Notes under the pieces: model-generated | Database searches by the model: none | What the model saw: only the letters and a program-made list of their open reading frames with translations | Told to the model about the DNA's origin: nothing | Translations under genes and position numbers: made by a program | NCBI RefSeq assembly: GCF_003856525.1 | Contig: NZ_RJVQ01000012.1 | Location: 60,901-124,900, forward strand | DNA from: Vibrio viridaestus | Lineage (GTDB): Bacteria; Pseudomonadota; Gammaproteobacteria; Enterobacterales; Vibrionaceae | Reading direction: 5' to 3' | Length of the DNA stretch: 64,000 nucleotides | Shown: positions 18,144-28,429 of the stretch, piece by piece | How the letters are laid out: each line of letters opens with the position of its first letter | Position numbering within the stretch: position 1 is the first letter of the stretch

Positions 18144-19028
18144 ATGGCTATACCAAAGCTTCACTCATACTCTCTGGATAATATTCTGGATGGAGTAACA
18201 AACAAAGTGAACTGGAATCTTGATGCAAACCGGGCGGTGTTACTGATTCATGATATGCAGCAATACTTTCTCGATTTCTATGCTGATGATGCGTTAAAAA
18301 CGCACTTAATAAAAACGGTCTCTGAAATTAAAGCGGCATGTAAGGCGCAAGGGATACCCGTTGTGTATACGGCTCAGCCTGGTGATCAAACTCCTCAGGA
18401 TCGCGCATTACTTACGGACTTTTGGGGGACGGGATTAAAAGAAAATCAGGAAATCACGCGTATTGTACCTGAAGTGGCTCCAGACGCTGATGATACGGTA
18501 TTGACGAAGTGGCGCTACAGTGCGTTCAAGCGTTCACCTTTGTTGGAGTCAATGCAAGAACAGCAGCGTGATCAACTCATTATTGTTGGTGTGTACGCTC
18601 ATATCGGATGCATGCTTACTGCGGCTGATGCCTTTATGTATGACGTACAGGCATTCTTCGTTGCTGACGGTTTGGGAGACTTTTCGCGTGAAGAGCACGT
18701 TGAGGCGCTTCAGTATGTAGCTAAAAGATGCGGGTATGTGACTTCTCAGGCTGAAATCATGCAGAGTCTTCAAGGGCAAAGCAATGTTGTGACCTTACCA
18801 ACTAGTAAAGCGCATTTAAAAACGCTGGTAGCTCAATTGATTGAGGTGGAAGAAGACGAAATCTACGACGATGACAATCTGTTGGATTTAGGCTTGGATT
18901 CTGTGCGTGCGATGACGCTATTGGGTCACTGGCAAAAAGCGGGTTTAAATACCTCCTTTGTCGAATTTGCATCAATGCCGTCTGTCGACCGCTGGTGGCA
19001 GTTAATCGAGCCTCAGTTGGCTGCTTAA
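18144..19028 (+). CDS. entB: Isochorismatase with aryl carrier domain (EntB/VabB type)
   Basis: The bifunctional 294-residue protein joins an N-terminal isochorismatase (about 1-210), which removes pyruvate from isochorismate, to a C-terminal aryl carrier domain (about 215-290). Visible markers are the Asp in AVLLIHDMQQYF, the GVYAHIGCMLTA segment and the phosphopantetheine Ser in LGLDSVRAM. The carrier presents dihydroxybenzoate to the first condensation domain of the NRPS. A strong site (AAGGAAG) precedes the ATG. A PPTase that could activate the carrier follows directly. Confidence 0.94.
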   Translation: MAIPKLHSYSLDNILDGVTNKVNWNLDANRAVLLIHDMQQYFLDFYADDALKTHLIKTVSEIKAACKAQGIPVVYTAQPGDQTPQDRALLTDFWGTGLKENQEITRIVPEVAPDADDTVLTKWRYSAFKRSPLLESMQEQQRDQLIIVGVYAHIGCMLTAADAFMYDVQAFFVADGLGDFSREEHVEALQYVAKRCGYVTSQAEIMQSLQGQSNVVTLPTSKAHLKTLVAQLIEVEEDEIYDDDNLLDLGLDSVRAMTLLGHWQKAGLNTSFVEFASMPSVDRWWQLIEPQLAA

Positions 19029-19041
19029 ATCGGGGAATGTA

Positions 19042-19722
19042 ATGGTATTTGTTGGTCAGCTACAGTGTGCTCAGCTCGGAAGGATGACGTTGTACACGCG
19101 CTCATTCGATGTGGAAGCCTTTGTCCCTGACCAGCAAACTCTTGGCATTCTTAGGCTAAATCGGTTGGAGTCAGCAGTTAAGAAGCGACAGGCTGAATTT
19201 ATTGCCGGTCGGTATGTGGCCAAAGATGCGTTGTCTGACTTGGGGTTTGCGAACGACACTGCTATACCTATCGGGCGGAATAGATCACCACTTTGGCCTG
19301 CTGGCGTTGTTGGCTCTATCTCGCATAATCACAATACGGCTGTTTGTGTGGTTGGTAAAAGTGATTCCTATGGTTCTCTTGGTATTGATGTTGAAACGAT
19401 CCTTGAACCCTCCGTCACAGCAGAAGTTCTGCCACTGATCGCAACTCAAAGCGAAACCGTTATTTTCTGCCCAAGTCAATGGAACGAACAATCGATGGCA
19501 ACGCTGCTGTTTTCTGCTAAAGAGAGCTTATTTAAAGCACTGTATCCATTGGTACAGCACTACCTTGAATTTAAAGATGCGATTCTAACCGAGATCGACG
19601 ACGTGCAGGGTACTGCGCAATTTACGTTTTCTCGACATGTGACAGCGCTATGCGGCCTGACGGAATGTCAAACCTTCTTCCGTTTTACTACTAATCAAGT
19701 GGTAACGCTTACGCGTTTGTAA
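19042..19722 (+). CDS. entD: 4'-phosphopantetheinyl transferase (EntD/VabD type)
   Basis: This enzyme transfers phosphopantetheine from CoA to the carrier domains of the EntB-type protein and the NRPS. The 226-residue protein has the magnesium-binding GIDVET motif (about 114-119), the SISHNHNTAVCVV segment and the helix KESLFKALYPLV, typical of the EntD/Sfp group. The start is ATG 19042, preceded by GGGGAA. It sits inside the operon between its two clients, 13 bp after entB, which implies coordinated activation of the assembly line. Confidence 0.9.
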   Translation: MVFVGQLQCAQLGRMTLYTRSFDVEAFVPDQQTLGILRLNRLESAVKKRQAEFIAGRYVAKDALSDLGFANDTAIPIGRNRSPLWPAGVVGSISHNHNTAVCVVGKSDSYGSLGIDVETILEPSVTAEVLPLIATQSETVIFCPSQWNEQSMATLLFSAKESLFKALYPLVQHYLEFKDAILTEIDDVQGTAQFTFSRHVTALCGLTECQTFFRFTTNQVVTLTRL

Positions 19723-19764
19723 GTACGTACTATCCCATAAAGATAATTAAATAAAGACCTTGCT

Positions 19765-19959
19765 ATGAAAGATCAATATATCAACCCGTTTGACGATGAA
19801 CGCTATCAGTTTTTTGTTTTAGTTAATATCAAAAATCAACACAGCTTATGGCCCGATTTTCGGCCCATCCCTGCAGGGTGGACGGTGTCATTTGGTCCAG
19901 CGCCAAAAGTAGAGTGTTCGGATTATATAGAGAAGAACTGGCTTGATATCCGAGCCTGA
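19765..19959 (+). CDS. MbtH-like protein
   Basis: MbtH-like proteins bind and stabilise NRPS adenylation domains. The 64-residue protein is a textbook member: NPFDDERYQFFVLVN, then SLWPDF, PAGWTVSFG and the C-terminal YIEKNWLDIR, with all three conserved Trp. It lies 32 bp upstream of the NRPS and is expected to bind at least one of its two adenylation domains. Confidence 0.95.
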   Translation: MKDQYINPFDDERYQFFVLVNIKNQHSLWPDFRPIPAGWTVSFGPAPKVECSDYIEKNWLDIRA

Positions 19960-19991
19960 GTTGCGACGACAAAGTAAAAAGGAAGGAAAGA

Positions 19992-22900
19992 ATGTCTCAG
20001 TCTGTCAGCGGTAACATATACCCTTTAGTTGGGCCGCAACTCGGTATCTTGTTTGCAGACCAACTATCCGAAGTGAAGAACGAGTTTAACGTTGCTCACT
20101 ACATTGATATTCGAGCAGAGATAGATATTGATGTTTTAATCAGAGCTATTGAGTTGGGTGTTTCTGAAACGGATACCCTGCATAGCCAGTACTTGGAAAG
20201 CCAAGGTCAATGGTTTCAAACACTGTCAGATTCAAATGTGGCGAGTCAGTTTGTTGAGCTGTATGACTTCTCTCAGGCTGCTGAGCCTATCCACTCTGCG
20301 CTCGAGTGGATGCAAAAAGAATGTGCTAGCTCGATTGATATAACCCAACCCGATACAGCGCTTTTCCGGCATTGTTTAATTCAGGTGGGGAATCAAGAAC
20401 AGCCTCGCTGGTATTGGTATCAGCGCTATCACCATATTGCGGTTGACGGTTTTAGCTTTACGGCGATTACTCAACGTATCGAAACTATCTATCACGCTTT
20501 AGTGAATGAGAGACCTTTAGATCCATCTCCTTTTATCTCTTTTACCAAAGTGATTGATGAACACCAAGCTTACCAAGCTTCTGATAAATATGAGCAGGAT
20601 AAGCTTTTTTGGCTGGAGTACTCAAAGTCAATTTCTGCGCCACTACGCCTGAGTTATCGAGAGAGTATGGAAAAGCACAATCGTGTCATTCGTCATTCTG
20701 TCTCTTTAACCGATCATTTGCTTAAGCCAATTGCAGAGAACCTGTTACCGTCAGAAACCGCAATGGCGCTTGTCTTTGCGTTCCTCGCTCAACAAACAAA
20801 TAGCAATCACGTCACCCTTGGTTTTCCGTTTATGCGTCGTCTTGGCTACCTGGCTTTAAATGCTTGTGGTCCGGTCGTTAATGTTTTGCCAGTATCTCTT
20901 GCTATTAGCGATGATATGAACTTGCCTGAGATTGTCCGGGCACTAAAAAAAGAGCTGAGAAGTGTTAAACGGCATCAACAGTACGAAGTTGAGCAGATTA
21001 AGCGCGATATCGGTAAGGTCAATAGTGCTTTATACGGCCCGATTCTCAATCTCAAACTATTTGACGATTCACTGAACTTTGGCGGTTCATCTGCTCAGAC
21101 TTATGTTATTGCGACAGGGCCTATTGATGATATTGAATTCGCTCCAGTCATAAGAAATAACCAGTGTCGCTTAGAGCTATCAGCGAACGCGAATCTTTAT
21201 ACTGAACAGCAATTGAATCTCTACGCACAACGCTTTGTTGATTTTACTCAGCAGTGGCTAGAGCAACCCCAACGCTCGTTACGAGAGATTAACCTGAACG
21301 ATAAGGAAGCAAAATCGCTAACAACCTGTGCTATCGGGCCGACACAATCTCCACAGTTTTCATCAATACTTAATATCTTTACCGAGCAAGTACAAAGCTA
21401 TCCAGATCGAACTGCACTGGTTTGCCAAAATAGGACTCTGACGTTTAAACAGCTCAATCAAAAGGTGTTGTTACTCGCAGCTGGTTTGAAAAAGCAGGGG
21501 GTCGCTGCCGGAGATACACTTTGCGTGGCTCTCGAACGAAGTGAGAACGTCATTATCGCCATGCTAGCGGTAATGCGTGTTGGCGCTGTTTATCTCCCTC
21601 TCGATGTCAATTACCCTCAAGAGCGTATTCGCGCGATTGAAGAGCAGTCTTTGCCCAAAGCCTGCTTAGTTGAGAATCAACACAAGATCGATATTCAGAC
21701 ACCGCAGTGGGATATTCACGAGTTGTCCTGCAGTGACTCTGTATGGGGAGACGAGCCTTTCCCAGACGCATCTTCAACCGCCTATATTCTGTTTACCTCG
21801 GGGTCAACTGGTAAACCCAAAGGCGTTATGATTGCGCATGGAGCCCTGGCCAATCTGGCTGAACATCATAAACACCATAGTTTTTCTGCTTTACTCGCTC
21901 GCTCTTCATCTCCTGTTCGCGCCGCTCATACCACCGCATTTGTATTTGATGCCGCCTGGGAGCAGATATTGTGGATGGTATGGGGTAATACCTTGGTTAT
22001 TTATGATGACGAAGTGAGACGGGATGCGTTTGAGCTGAATCAACGTGTAAATGAAGATCGAATCGATGCCCTAGACTTATCTCCGTCATTGTTTACTCAG
22101 ATGCTCGATGCCGGGCTGATGGAACAGTCACATACACCTACTTCTGTCATGGTAGGCAGTGAAGCCATTCCATCTTCATTATGGGTGCGGGTACGTCAAT
22201 ATCCGGATTTACATGTACAGAATTTCTATGGTCCAACGGAATATACCGTCGATGCATTGAGCGCTTCATTTACCGATGATGATACTCCTGTGATAGGCAG
22301 ACCGATTACGAATACACAGGTATATGTCCTTGATGAACAACTCAAGCATGTTGCTGTTGGTGTTATTGGTGAGCTGTATATCAGTGGCGCGGGATGCGCA
22401 CAAGGTTATCTAAACCAGCGAGCTATGACAGCTGAGCGTTTTGTAGCTAATCCATTTATCCCCGGAGAGCGGATGTATCGTACTGGTGATTTAGTGCGTT
22501 GGTATGAGACTGGACAGCTTGCTTATGTTGGACGCAGTGATGACCAGGTAAAAGTCCGAGGCTATCGGATTGAGTTAGGGGATGTAGAGCGTGCATTTCA
22601 CTCACTACCTGAGGTAGATAATGCTGTAGTTGTCACAGAAAAACATCAGTCATCCTACCGTCTTGCGGCTTACTGTACATTAGCACCGAACAGCAATGAC
22701 ACGACAGAAACTGAATTGTTGCAGAAGTTAGGCAAGATTGTTCCAGACTATATGGTGCCATCTGCTTTGCTCATTCTCGATTCATTTCCACTGAACGTAA
22801 ATGGCAAGATTGATAGAAAATCGCTGCCTACTATTGAACGTCAGAAAGATGCTACACCTACGGGCTCTCAGCCAGTAACTCAATATGAAGTAGCCCTATG

Positions 22901-25900
22901 CACTGCGGTACAAACGCAGCTAGGTATAGAGAATATTGTGGTTGAAGACGATTTTTTTGCGATTGGGGGAGACAGCATCTCCGCTATGGCGATAACGACG
23001 CGGTTAAGAAAATCGGGTTACCTGCTTAAAGCGAAAGATATTTTTGAAAAAGGCACCTTAAAAGCGATTGCTGAAACAATCTCTCAAGAAACTGAGGGAG
23101 AGGCTAAAAACCGAGTTCAGACGGACTATTTTTCTACTCTCTCAGTTAATGCTATTTCGCGTTTCTCAGAGCGTTACGGCGAGGTTGAAACCATTTTGCC
23201 AACATTACCACTGCAGCAAGGTTTGGTTTTTCAATCCCAATTAGCGGAAGAGGGTAATAACTACAACTCCATAACGCATATGACGTTTATCGGTGAATTT
23301 GATGCTGTGCGTTTTCAGACCGCTTTGGATTGTGTTATTCGCAAACATCCCCAACTCTGGGCTCGCTTTGATAGTGATATTGTTGGTGAGTCAGTTCAGG
23401 TACTACCGCGATTATCCGGTTCACTGCCAGTTCTGTGGCCAATTCATATGGTTGATCTCAACTCTTTACCTGATGATGAGCAGAGTTTGCAACTGACTGA
23501 AATTGCAAAAAGTGAAACCGCCCGGTCATTTGAGATCAATAGTAAAGACGAGCCATTACTTCATGCTTGTGTCGTCCATCATCATGGAAATCAACATTCT
23601 GTCATCATCTCAATGCATCACTTAATTGTGGATGGATGGTCAACACCTATCTTCATGAATGATTTCTTCGCTGCTTATCGTGAAGGACAGACATCAGGTA
23701 CGTTGAAGACTCGTTATGCAGAGGTTGTGAACCAACTTACAGCCAGAGATAAAGAATCGGCTCGCCAATTATGGCGCACTCAACTTGAAGGTGCTGTTCC
23801 AACCTTGGCCTATGATGGTGAAGCTAACTTACAACCGATTAAGGAAGTTCCTGTAAAACTGGATCGACAGTTAACGGAAAATATTACCGAACTATGCCGC
23901 CGCGAAGGATTGACGTTGAACTCGCTTATGCAAGGTGTATGGGGAGTCATGCTCGGTCTCATGACCGGAAAAGAAGATGTGATTTTTGGTACACCGATAT
24001 CTGGTCGATTTACTGATATCGAAGGTATTGACGAGCATATTGGATTATTCACTAACAGTATTCCGGTCCGGCTTGCTTTTAAGCCACACCTTTCGTTAAT
24101 CGAACAACTGAACCAAGTGCAGAAAGAACAGATTCAGCTATTAGAGAACGATGTACTTGGCTTAGGCGAAATTCAGCAGATTGCGGGTGGAGACACGTTG
24201 TTCGATACCATGCTATCGGTAGAAAATTATCCGAATACGGACGATTGGTTTGAGTGTCAGCATGCTGGTTTACGCTTGGTTGGGCTCGATAACCGCGGCT
24301 ATACGCACTTTCCATTGACGGTTTTTGTTGTGCCTGGTGAACAGCTAGAGATCTTGGTCGCTTATCGCCATCAGAAATATGATCCATACCGTTTGGCTGA
24401 GCAGCTTAAAGCCTTGTTACTCGCTGTACTTGAACATCCTCACCGTCCGCTTTGCCAGTATCAGTTGCTAACAGAAAATGATTCTAAGCTATTGTTTCAC
24501 GTGAATCATACAGCGGCGAACGTTGATAAAACGACACTTCGATGTTTGATGAGAGCACAGGCAAAGAAAACGCCCAATGCGATTGCACTGTGCGATATAG
24601 AGCACCAGCTCACTTATCGTGATATGCGTCAGCAAGTCAGTCAGCTTGCCCAACAGTTGAATCAATATGGGGTGCGTTGTGGGGACATTGTGGCAGTTGC
24701 TTTACCGAGAAGTGTCAAATTGAGTATTGCTCTCAATAGTACGTTAGAGGTTGGGGCAGCATACTTACCTTTGGATGTTATGTATCCAACGGAACGCCTG
24801 CTCTACATGGTCGAGGATGCTAAACCTTCGGTCATTATAACTACGTCAGAATATCGCACGCTTTATGAGCCTCATGCAGACGTTATCGTGTTTGATGAAC
24901 TCTATTCTGCGGTCGATAAGCCCCGTTTTGACATTGATAATAACTTAAGACCCCAACACGGTGCGTACATCATTTATACCTCTGGGTCTACTGGTAACCC
25001 AAAAGGTGTATTGGTGTCTCATCAAGCCATCGTTAACCGACTGCTATGGATGCAGAATGAGTATCAACTGAGCGAAAGCGATGTGGTTTTACAGAAAACA
25101 CCGTGCAGTTTTGATGTGTCAGTCTGGGAGTTTTTCTGGCCATTAATTCAGGGGGCTCGCTTGATGATGGCACCGCCTGAGTCACATAAAGATCCCGATG
25201 CCTTATTAACTCTGATTGAAGACTATCAGGTCACGACCATGCATTTTGTGCCCTCAATGCTTGCCGCATTTATGGCTCATATAAAGGGGCGGGTGAGCGC
25301 TGGTGAGGCAGTAGCACAGAGTCTGAAGAGAGTATTCTGTAGTGGTGAAGCCCTAACTAAGGATTTATCGCAGCTTTATTCTGAATACCTTTCTGCGCCA
25401 TTGCATAACTTATATGGGCCAACTGAAGCAGCGGTTGATGTGACGTATTGTCCTGCCTTCGGAACTGCTTTGACTGAGAGTGAAAGCAATGGGGTTCCCA
25501 TAGGCCTTCCCGTTTGGAACACTCAGTTGAGAGTGCTAGATAGCTTTTTACGCGATGTTCCGGTGGGTGTCCCAGGTGAGCTATATCTTGCTGGAGACCA
25601 GCTTGCCATTGGTTATCTTAATCGCAGTGCACTGACAGCAGACCGGTTTATTGCCGACCCAAGTGGTAATGGTCAACGTATGTACCGAACAGGTGATGTG
25701 GTTCGCTGGTTGTCCTCGGGTAAAATTGATTACCTTGGACGTAATGATGATCAGCTCAAGATTAGAGGGCAACGGATTGAACTGGGTGAAATTGAGAATT
25801 GCCTGAGTTCTCTGACGGGAGTCAAACAGGCCATTGTATGCGCTAAGTCGTTAGTTGACTCGACCACTATGGCTGGCGCTGATAATCGCCAACTGGTGGG

Positions 25901-27074
25901 TTATGTCTTGAGCGAAACACCTGACTTAGATAGTACCCACCTAAGAGATGCAATGAAAGCCCATTTACCGGCACATATGGTTCCGATTGCAATAGTGGTT
26001 CTGGACGAGTTTCCATTGAGTGCGAATGGAAAACTTGATCGTAAAGCATTACCACTACCGTCCGTTTCTGGTTCAGTTCAGGGGCGTAAACCTGAGGGCG
26101 AGCTGGAAAATCAATTGGCAGAATTATTCTGTTCTATTCTTGAACGGACATCTGTATCTGCGGATGACGACTTCTTTGCCTTGGGGGGGCACTCTCTTTT
26201 ATGCATGCGTTTAGCGGCAGAGATTCGTCAAACTCTCAAACGGTCCATCAGCGTTGGCGATATCATGGTTGCCCCAACCGTTGCGGGATTAGCTGAAAAT
26301 CTCAGTAGTGAACGTTCCTCAGGTAATAAAGCGGGTCATGGCATGGTCTTACCGATCCGCAAAGGGACGGGCAGCCCCTTATTCTGTATCAATCCAGCAT
26401 CCGGATTTTCTTGGCAGTACACAGGATTGCAAAAATATCTCCAAGGCTCTTTTCCTATTATTGGCTTACAGTCGCCGCGTGAAGGGGGACCGATCGCTGA
26501 ATGTATGGATATGGAATCGGCGTGCGATCAGTATTTGGAGCAATTACGTCGAATTCAGCCATCGGGTCCATATCACCTGATGGGGTACTCCTTCGGTGGA
26601 AACGTAGCGCATACTCTGGCTGCAAAGCTAGAAGCACTAGGTGAAAAAGTCTCTTTTGTTGCTCTGTTCGATACCTATCCAACTGAAGTTCAGGACTGGG
26701 ATGCGCCATTAGATTTAGAAGAAGCTGAGCAGGAAAAAGCTCTCTTTATGGATGCTGATAACGGTTATCTAATGGATAGTGAAATGGAGCAAGAACAAGC
26801 GGAAATGTTGCGCGATATTGACGCGAACTATGATGATGCTGTTGGCGTTATGATGAGTGCGATAACTCAGTTTTATTCCGGTAGTGTTCACCTTTTTGTC
26901 GCGGATAAAACACTGCCTGAGTTCGATATTCAGCAAGTCTGGCAACCTTATGTCGGTGAAATCACTGAGCATCACATGCATTGTCGCCATCAGGATATTT
27001 TGGCACCGACCTCTTTGACGGAAGTTGGTCCTCGTCTGAATGCATTGTTGTCTGCCTGTTCAACGCTTAACTAA
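19992..27074 (+). CDS. Two-module siderophore NRPS: C-A-T-C-A-T-TE
   Basis: A single 2360-residue polypeptide. C1 (about 10-430) has HHIAVDGFSF at about 147 and should take the dihydroxybenzoyl group. A1 (about 460-950) has the LFTSGSTGKPKG loop at about 598 and a pocket read by eye as D-A-E-D-M-G-F-V-D, suggesting a cationic residue. T1 carries the phosphopantetheine Ser at 995 (IGGDSISAM). C2 (about 1050-1500) has HHLIVDGWS at about 1208. A2 (about 1514-2000) has the pocket D-V-W-H-F-S-L-V-D, the EntF serine code. T2 Ser is 2068 (LGGHSLLCM) and the terminal thioesterase has GYSFGG with Ser 2200. There is no epimerization domain. The order recalls VabF of vanchrobactin, which makes dihydroxybenzoyl-D-Arg-Ser, but this protein is shorter by about one domain. 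Confidence 0.92.
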   Translation: MSQSVSGNIYPLVGPQLGILFADQLSEVKNEFNVAHYIDIRAEIDIDVLIRAIELGVSETDTLHSQYLESQGQWFQTLSDSNVASQFVELYDFSQAAEPIHSALEWMQKECASSIDITQPDTALFRHCLIQVGNQEQPRWYWYQRYHHIAVDGFSFTAITQRIETIYHALVNERPLDPSPFISFTKVIDEHQAYQASDKYEQDKLFWLEYSKSISAPLRLSYRESMEKHNRVIRHSVSLTDHLLKPIAENLLPSETAMALVFAFLAQQTNSNHVTLGFPFMRRLGYLALNACGPVVNVLPVSLAISDDMNLPEIVRALKKELRSVKRHQQYEVEQIKRDIGKVNSALYGPILNLKLFDDSLNFGGSSAQTYVIATGPIDDIEFAPVIRNNQCRLELSANANLYTEQQLNLYAQRFVDFTQQWLEQPQRSLREINLNDKEAKSLTTCAIGPTQSPQFSSILNIFTEQVQSYPDRTALVCQNRTLTFKQLNQKVLLLAAGLKKQGVAAGDTLCVALERSENVIIAMLAVMRVGAVYLPLDVNYPQERIRAIEEQSLPKACLVENQHKIDIQTPQWDIHELSCSDSVWGDEPFPDASSTAYILFTSGSTGKPKGVMIAHGALANLAEHHKHHSFSALLARSSSPVRAAHTTAFVFDAAWEQILWMVWGNTLVIYDDEVRRDAFELNQRVNEDRIDALDLSPSLFTQMLDAGLMEQSHTPTSVMVGSEAIPSSLWVRVRQYPDLHVQNFYGPTEYTVDALSASFTDDDTPVIGRPITNTQVYVLDEQLKHVAVGVIGELYISGAGCAQGYLNQRAMTAERFVANPFIPGERMYRTGDLVRWYETGQLAYVGRSDDQVKVRGYRIELGDVERAFHSLPEVDNAVVVTEKHQSSYRLAAYCTLAPNSNDTTETELLQKLGKIVPDYMVPSALLILDSFPLNVNGKIDRKSLPTIERQKDATPTGSQPVTQYEVALCTAVQTQLGIENIVVEDDFFAIGGDSISAMAITTRLRKSGYLLKAKDIFEKGTLKAIAETISQETEGEAKNRVQTDYFSTLSVNAISRFSERYGEVETILPTLPLQQGLVFQSQLAEEGNNYNSITHMTFIGEFDAVRFQTALDCVIRKHPQLWARFDSDIVGESVQVLPRLSGSLPVLWPIHMVDLNSLPDDEQSLQLTEIAKSETARSFEINSKDEPLLHACVVHHHGNQHSVIISMHHLIVDGWSTPIFMNDFFAAYREGQTSGTLKTRYAEVVNQLTARDKESARQLWRTQLEGAVPTLAYDGEANLQPIKEVPVKLDRQLTENITELCRREGLTLNSLMQGVWGVMLGLMTGKEDVIFGTPISGRFTDIEGIDEHIGLFTNSIPVRLAFKPHLSLIEQLNQVQKEQIQLLENDVLGLGEIQQIAGGDTLFDTMLSVENYPNTDDWFECQHAGLRLVGLDNRGYTHFPLTVFVVPGEQLEILVAYRHQKYDPYRLAEQLKALLLAVLEHPHRPLCQYQLLTENDSKLLFHVNHTAANVDKTTLRCLMRAQAKKTPNAIALCDIEHQLTYRDMRQQVSQLAQQLNQYGVRCGDIVAVALPRSVKLSIALNSTLEVGAAYLPLDVMYPTERLLYMVEDAKPSVIITTSEYRTLYEPHADVIVFDELYSAVDKPRFDIDNNLRPQHGAYIIYTSGSTGNPKGVLVSHQAIVNRLLWMQNEYQLSESDVVLQKTPCSFDVSVWEFFWPLIQGARLMMAPPESHKDPDALLTLIEDYQVTTMHFVPSMLAAFMAHIKGRVSAGEAVAQSLKRVFCSGEALTKDLSQLYSEYLSAPLHNLYGPTEAAVDVTYCPAFGTALTESESNGVPIGLPVWNTQLRVLDSFLRDVPVGVPGELYLAGDQLAIGYLNRSALTADRFIADPSGNGQRMYRTGDVVRWLSSGKIDYLGRNDDQLKIRGQRIELGEIENCLSSLTGVKQAIVCAKSLVDSTTMAGADNRQLVGYVLSETPDLDSTHLRDAMKAHLPAHMVPIAIVVLDEFPLSANGKLDRKALPLPSVSGSVQGRKPEGELENQLAELFCSILERTSVSADDDFFALGGHSLLCMRLAAEIRQTLKRSISVGDIMVAPTVAGLAENLSSERSSGNKAGHGMVLPIRKGTGSPLFCINPASGFSWQYTGLQKYLQGSFPIIGLQSPREGGPIAECMDMESACDQYLEQLRRIQPSGPYHLMGYSFGGNVAHTLAAKLEALGEKVSFVALFDTYPTEVQDWDAPLDLEEAEQEKALFMDADNGYLMDSEMEQEQAEMLRDIDANYDDAVGVMMSAITQFYSGSVHLFVADKTLPEFDIQQVWQPYVGEITEHHMHCRHQDILAPTSLTEVGPRLNALLSACSTLN

Positions 27075-27139
27075 AACGAAGCTGACTGGAATTCAAATGA
27101 ACCACCGGTCAGCGTCATAAATACAAGATTGATGAGATT

Positions 27140-28420
27140 ATGAAAAAACCTTCATTTTTAGTAGATTTCTCCCTACTTAAACAAAATCGTGATTTTCGAA
27201 TGGTGTTTATCGCCCGTCTAGTGTCGGTTCTCGGCTTAGGCATGATGACCGTCGCTGTTCCAGTACAGGTTCACTTACTGACTGGTTCCACACTTCAGGT
27301 GGGGGTAATTATGGCTCTGGACGGCGTTGGAATGTTCATTGGTTTATTGCTAGGAGGCGTTCTAGCCGATCGCTATGACAGGAAAAAGCTGATTATTTTT
27401 GCTCGCGGTACGTGTGGTTTAGGGTTTGCCGCGTTAGCGCTGAACAGTGTTTTAGCGACACCGTCTTTAGCCGCGTTGTACTTACTTTCTGCCTGGGATG
27501 GTTTCTTCGGTGCTCTGGGTATGACGGCGTTAATGGCTTGTATGCCTGTGATTGTCGGTCGTGAAAATGTACCTTCAGCGGCGGCATTAAGTATGTTCAC
27601 GGTAAGGATGGGAATGGTCTTGTCACCCGCGGTCGGTGGATTCATTATTGCTGCGGGAGAGGTGAGCTGGAACTATGGTCTGGCTGCCTTTGGAACCCTA
27701 GCAACGCTTATTCCGCTCTTCCAGTTACCAAGTATGAAAGCCCAATATCAACGTGACGAGTCACCATTAAAGTCACTGGCTCAAGGGGTCGGATTTCTAT
27801 TTAACCATCGATTAGTTGGCAGTGTTGTGGCATTAGGTACATTGGAAACTCTGGCGACTGCAGTACGCGTGATATTTCCGGCACTTGCGTTGGTTACCTT
27901 TGGCGGAACAGCGGCTGATGCAGGCCTTATGTATGCTGCTATGCCGTTGGGAGCAATGCTTGGAGCATTGACATCGGGCTGGCTACAGACGACTCAAAAG
28001 CCGGGGTGGGTGATGATACTCAGTACGTTAGGGACGTTTATGTGCATCACAGCAATTGGGTTGGCTTCCCATTACCTACTGCTGCTTTTGGTGTTAGTTG
28101 TTTATGGCTATCTGGGATCGGTCACGTCGATAATCCAGTATTCATTAGTGCAAGGTCATACGCCGAATCATTTACTGGGGCGAGTAAGCAGCTTGTGGAC
28201 GGCACAAGATGTAACAGGCGATTCCGTTGGAGCTCTTGGCATGGGAGCGTTAGGAAAATTATTGGCGCCAGTTGCTTCAGCGACAGTCTTTGGCTTAGGA
28301 GCGCTTGGTCTTGGAACCTTGATGGCCGCGGGTTTTAAATCGCTTCGTCAGGCACAATTGTTTGACCCGAGTTTAATGCCAGAAGAGGACTCAGACGATA
28401 AACAACCTGCGACAGCGTAA
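27140..28420 (+). CDS. entS: MFS siderophore exporter (EntS/VabS type)
   Basis: This 426-residue inner membrane protein has 12 predicted membrane helices and the MFS loop motif GGVLADRYDRKKLII (about 74-88). EntS-type transporters export newly made catechol siderophore to the periplasm. It is the last gene of the biosynthetic operon, 65 bp after the NRPS; that gap holds a small imperfect repeat (GCTGAC and GTCAGC). Export of this product is inferred from position and the resemblance to EntS. Confidence 0.9.
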   Translation: MKKPSFLVDFSLLKQNRDFRMVFIARLVSVLGLGMMTVAVPVQVHLLTGSTLQVGVIMALDGVGMFIGLLLGGVLADRYDRKKLIIFARGTCGLGFAALALNSVLATPSLAALYLLSAWDGFFGALGMTALMACMPVIVGRENVPSAAALSMFTVRMGMVLSPAVGGFIIAAGEVSWNYGLAAFGTLATLIPLFQLPSMKAQYQRDESPLKSLAQGVGFLFNHRLVGSVVALGTLETLATAVRVIFPALALVTFGGTAADAGLMYAAMPLGAMLGALTSGWLQTTQKPGWVMILSTLGTFMCITAIGLASHYLLLLLVLVVYGYLGSVTSIIQYSLVQGHTPNHLLGRVSSLWTAQDVTGDSVGALGMGALGKLLAPVASATVFGLGALGLGTLMAAGFKSLRQAQLFDPSLMPEEDSDDKQPATA

Positions 28421-28429
28421 GAATAAAAA

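Noticed and set aside
19992-28420. Classical enterobactin or vibriobactin synthesis
   Set aside because: Enterobactin needs a single Ser module, but here two modules exist with a non-Ser first pocket. Vibriobactin needs cyclization domains and a VibH-type amide synthase, and none is present.
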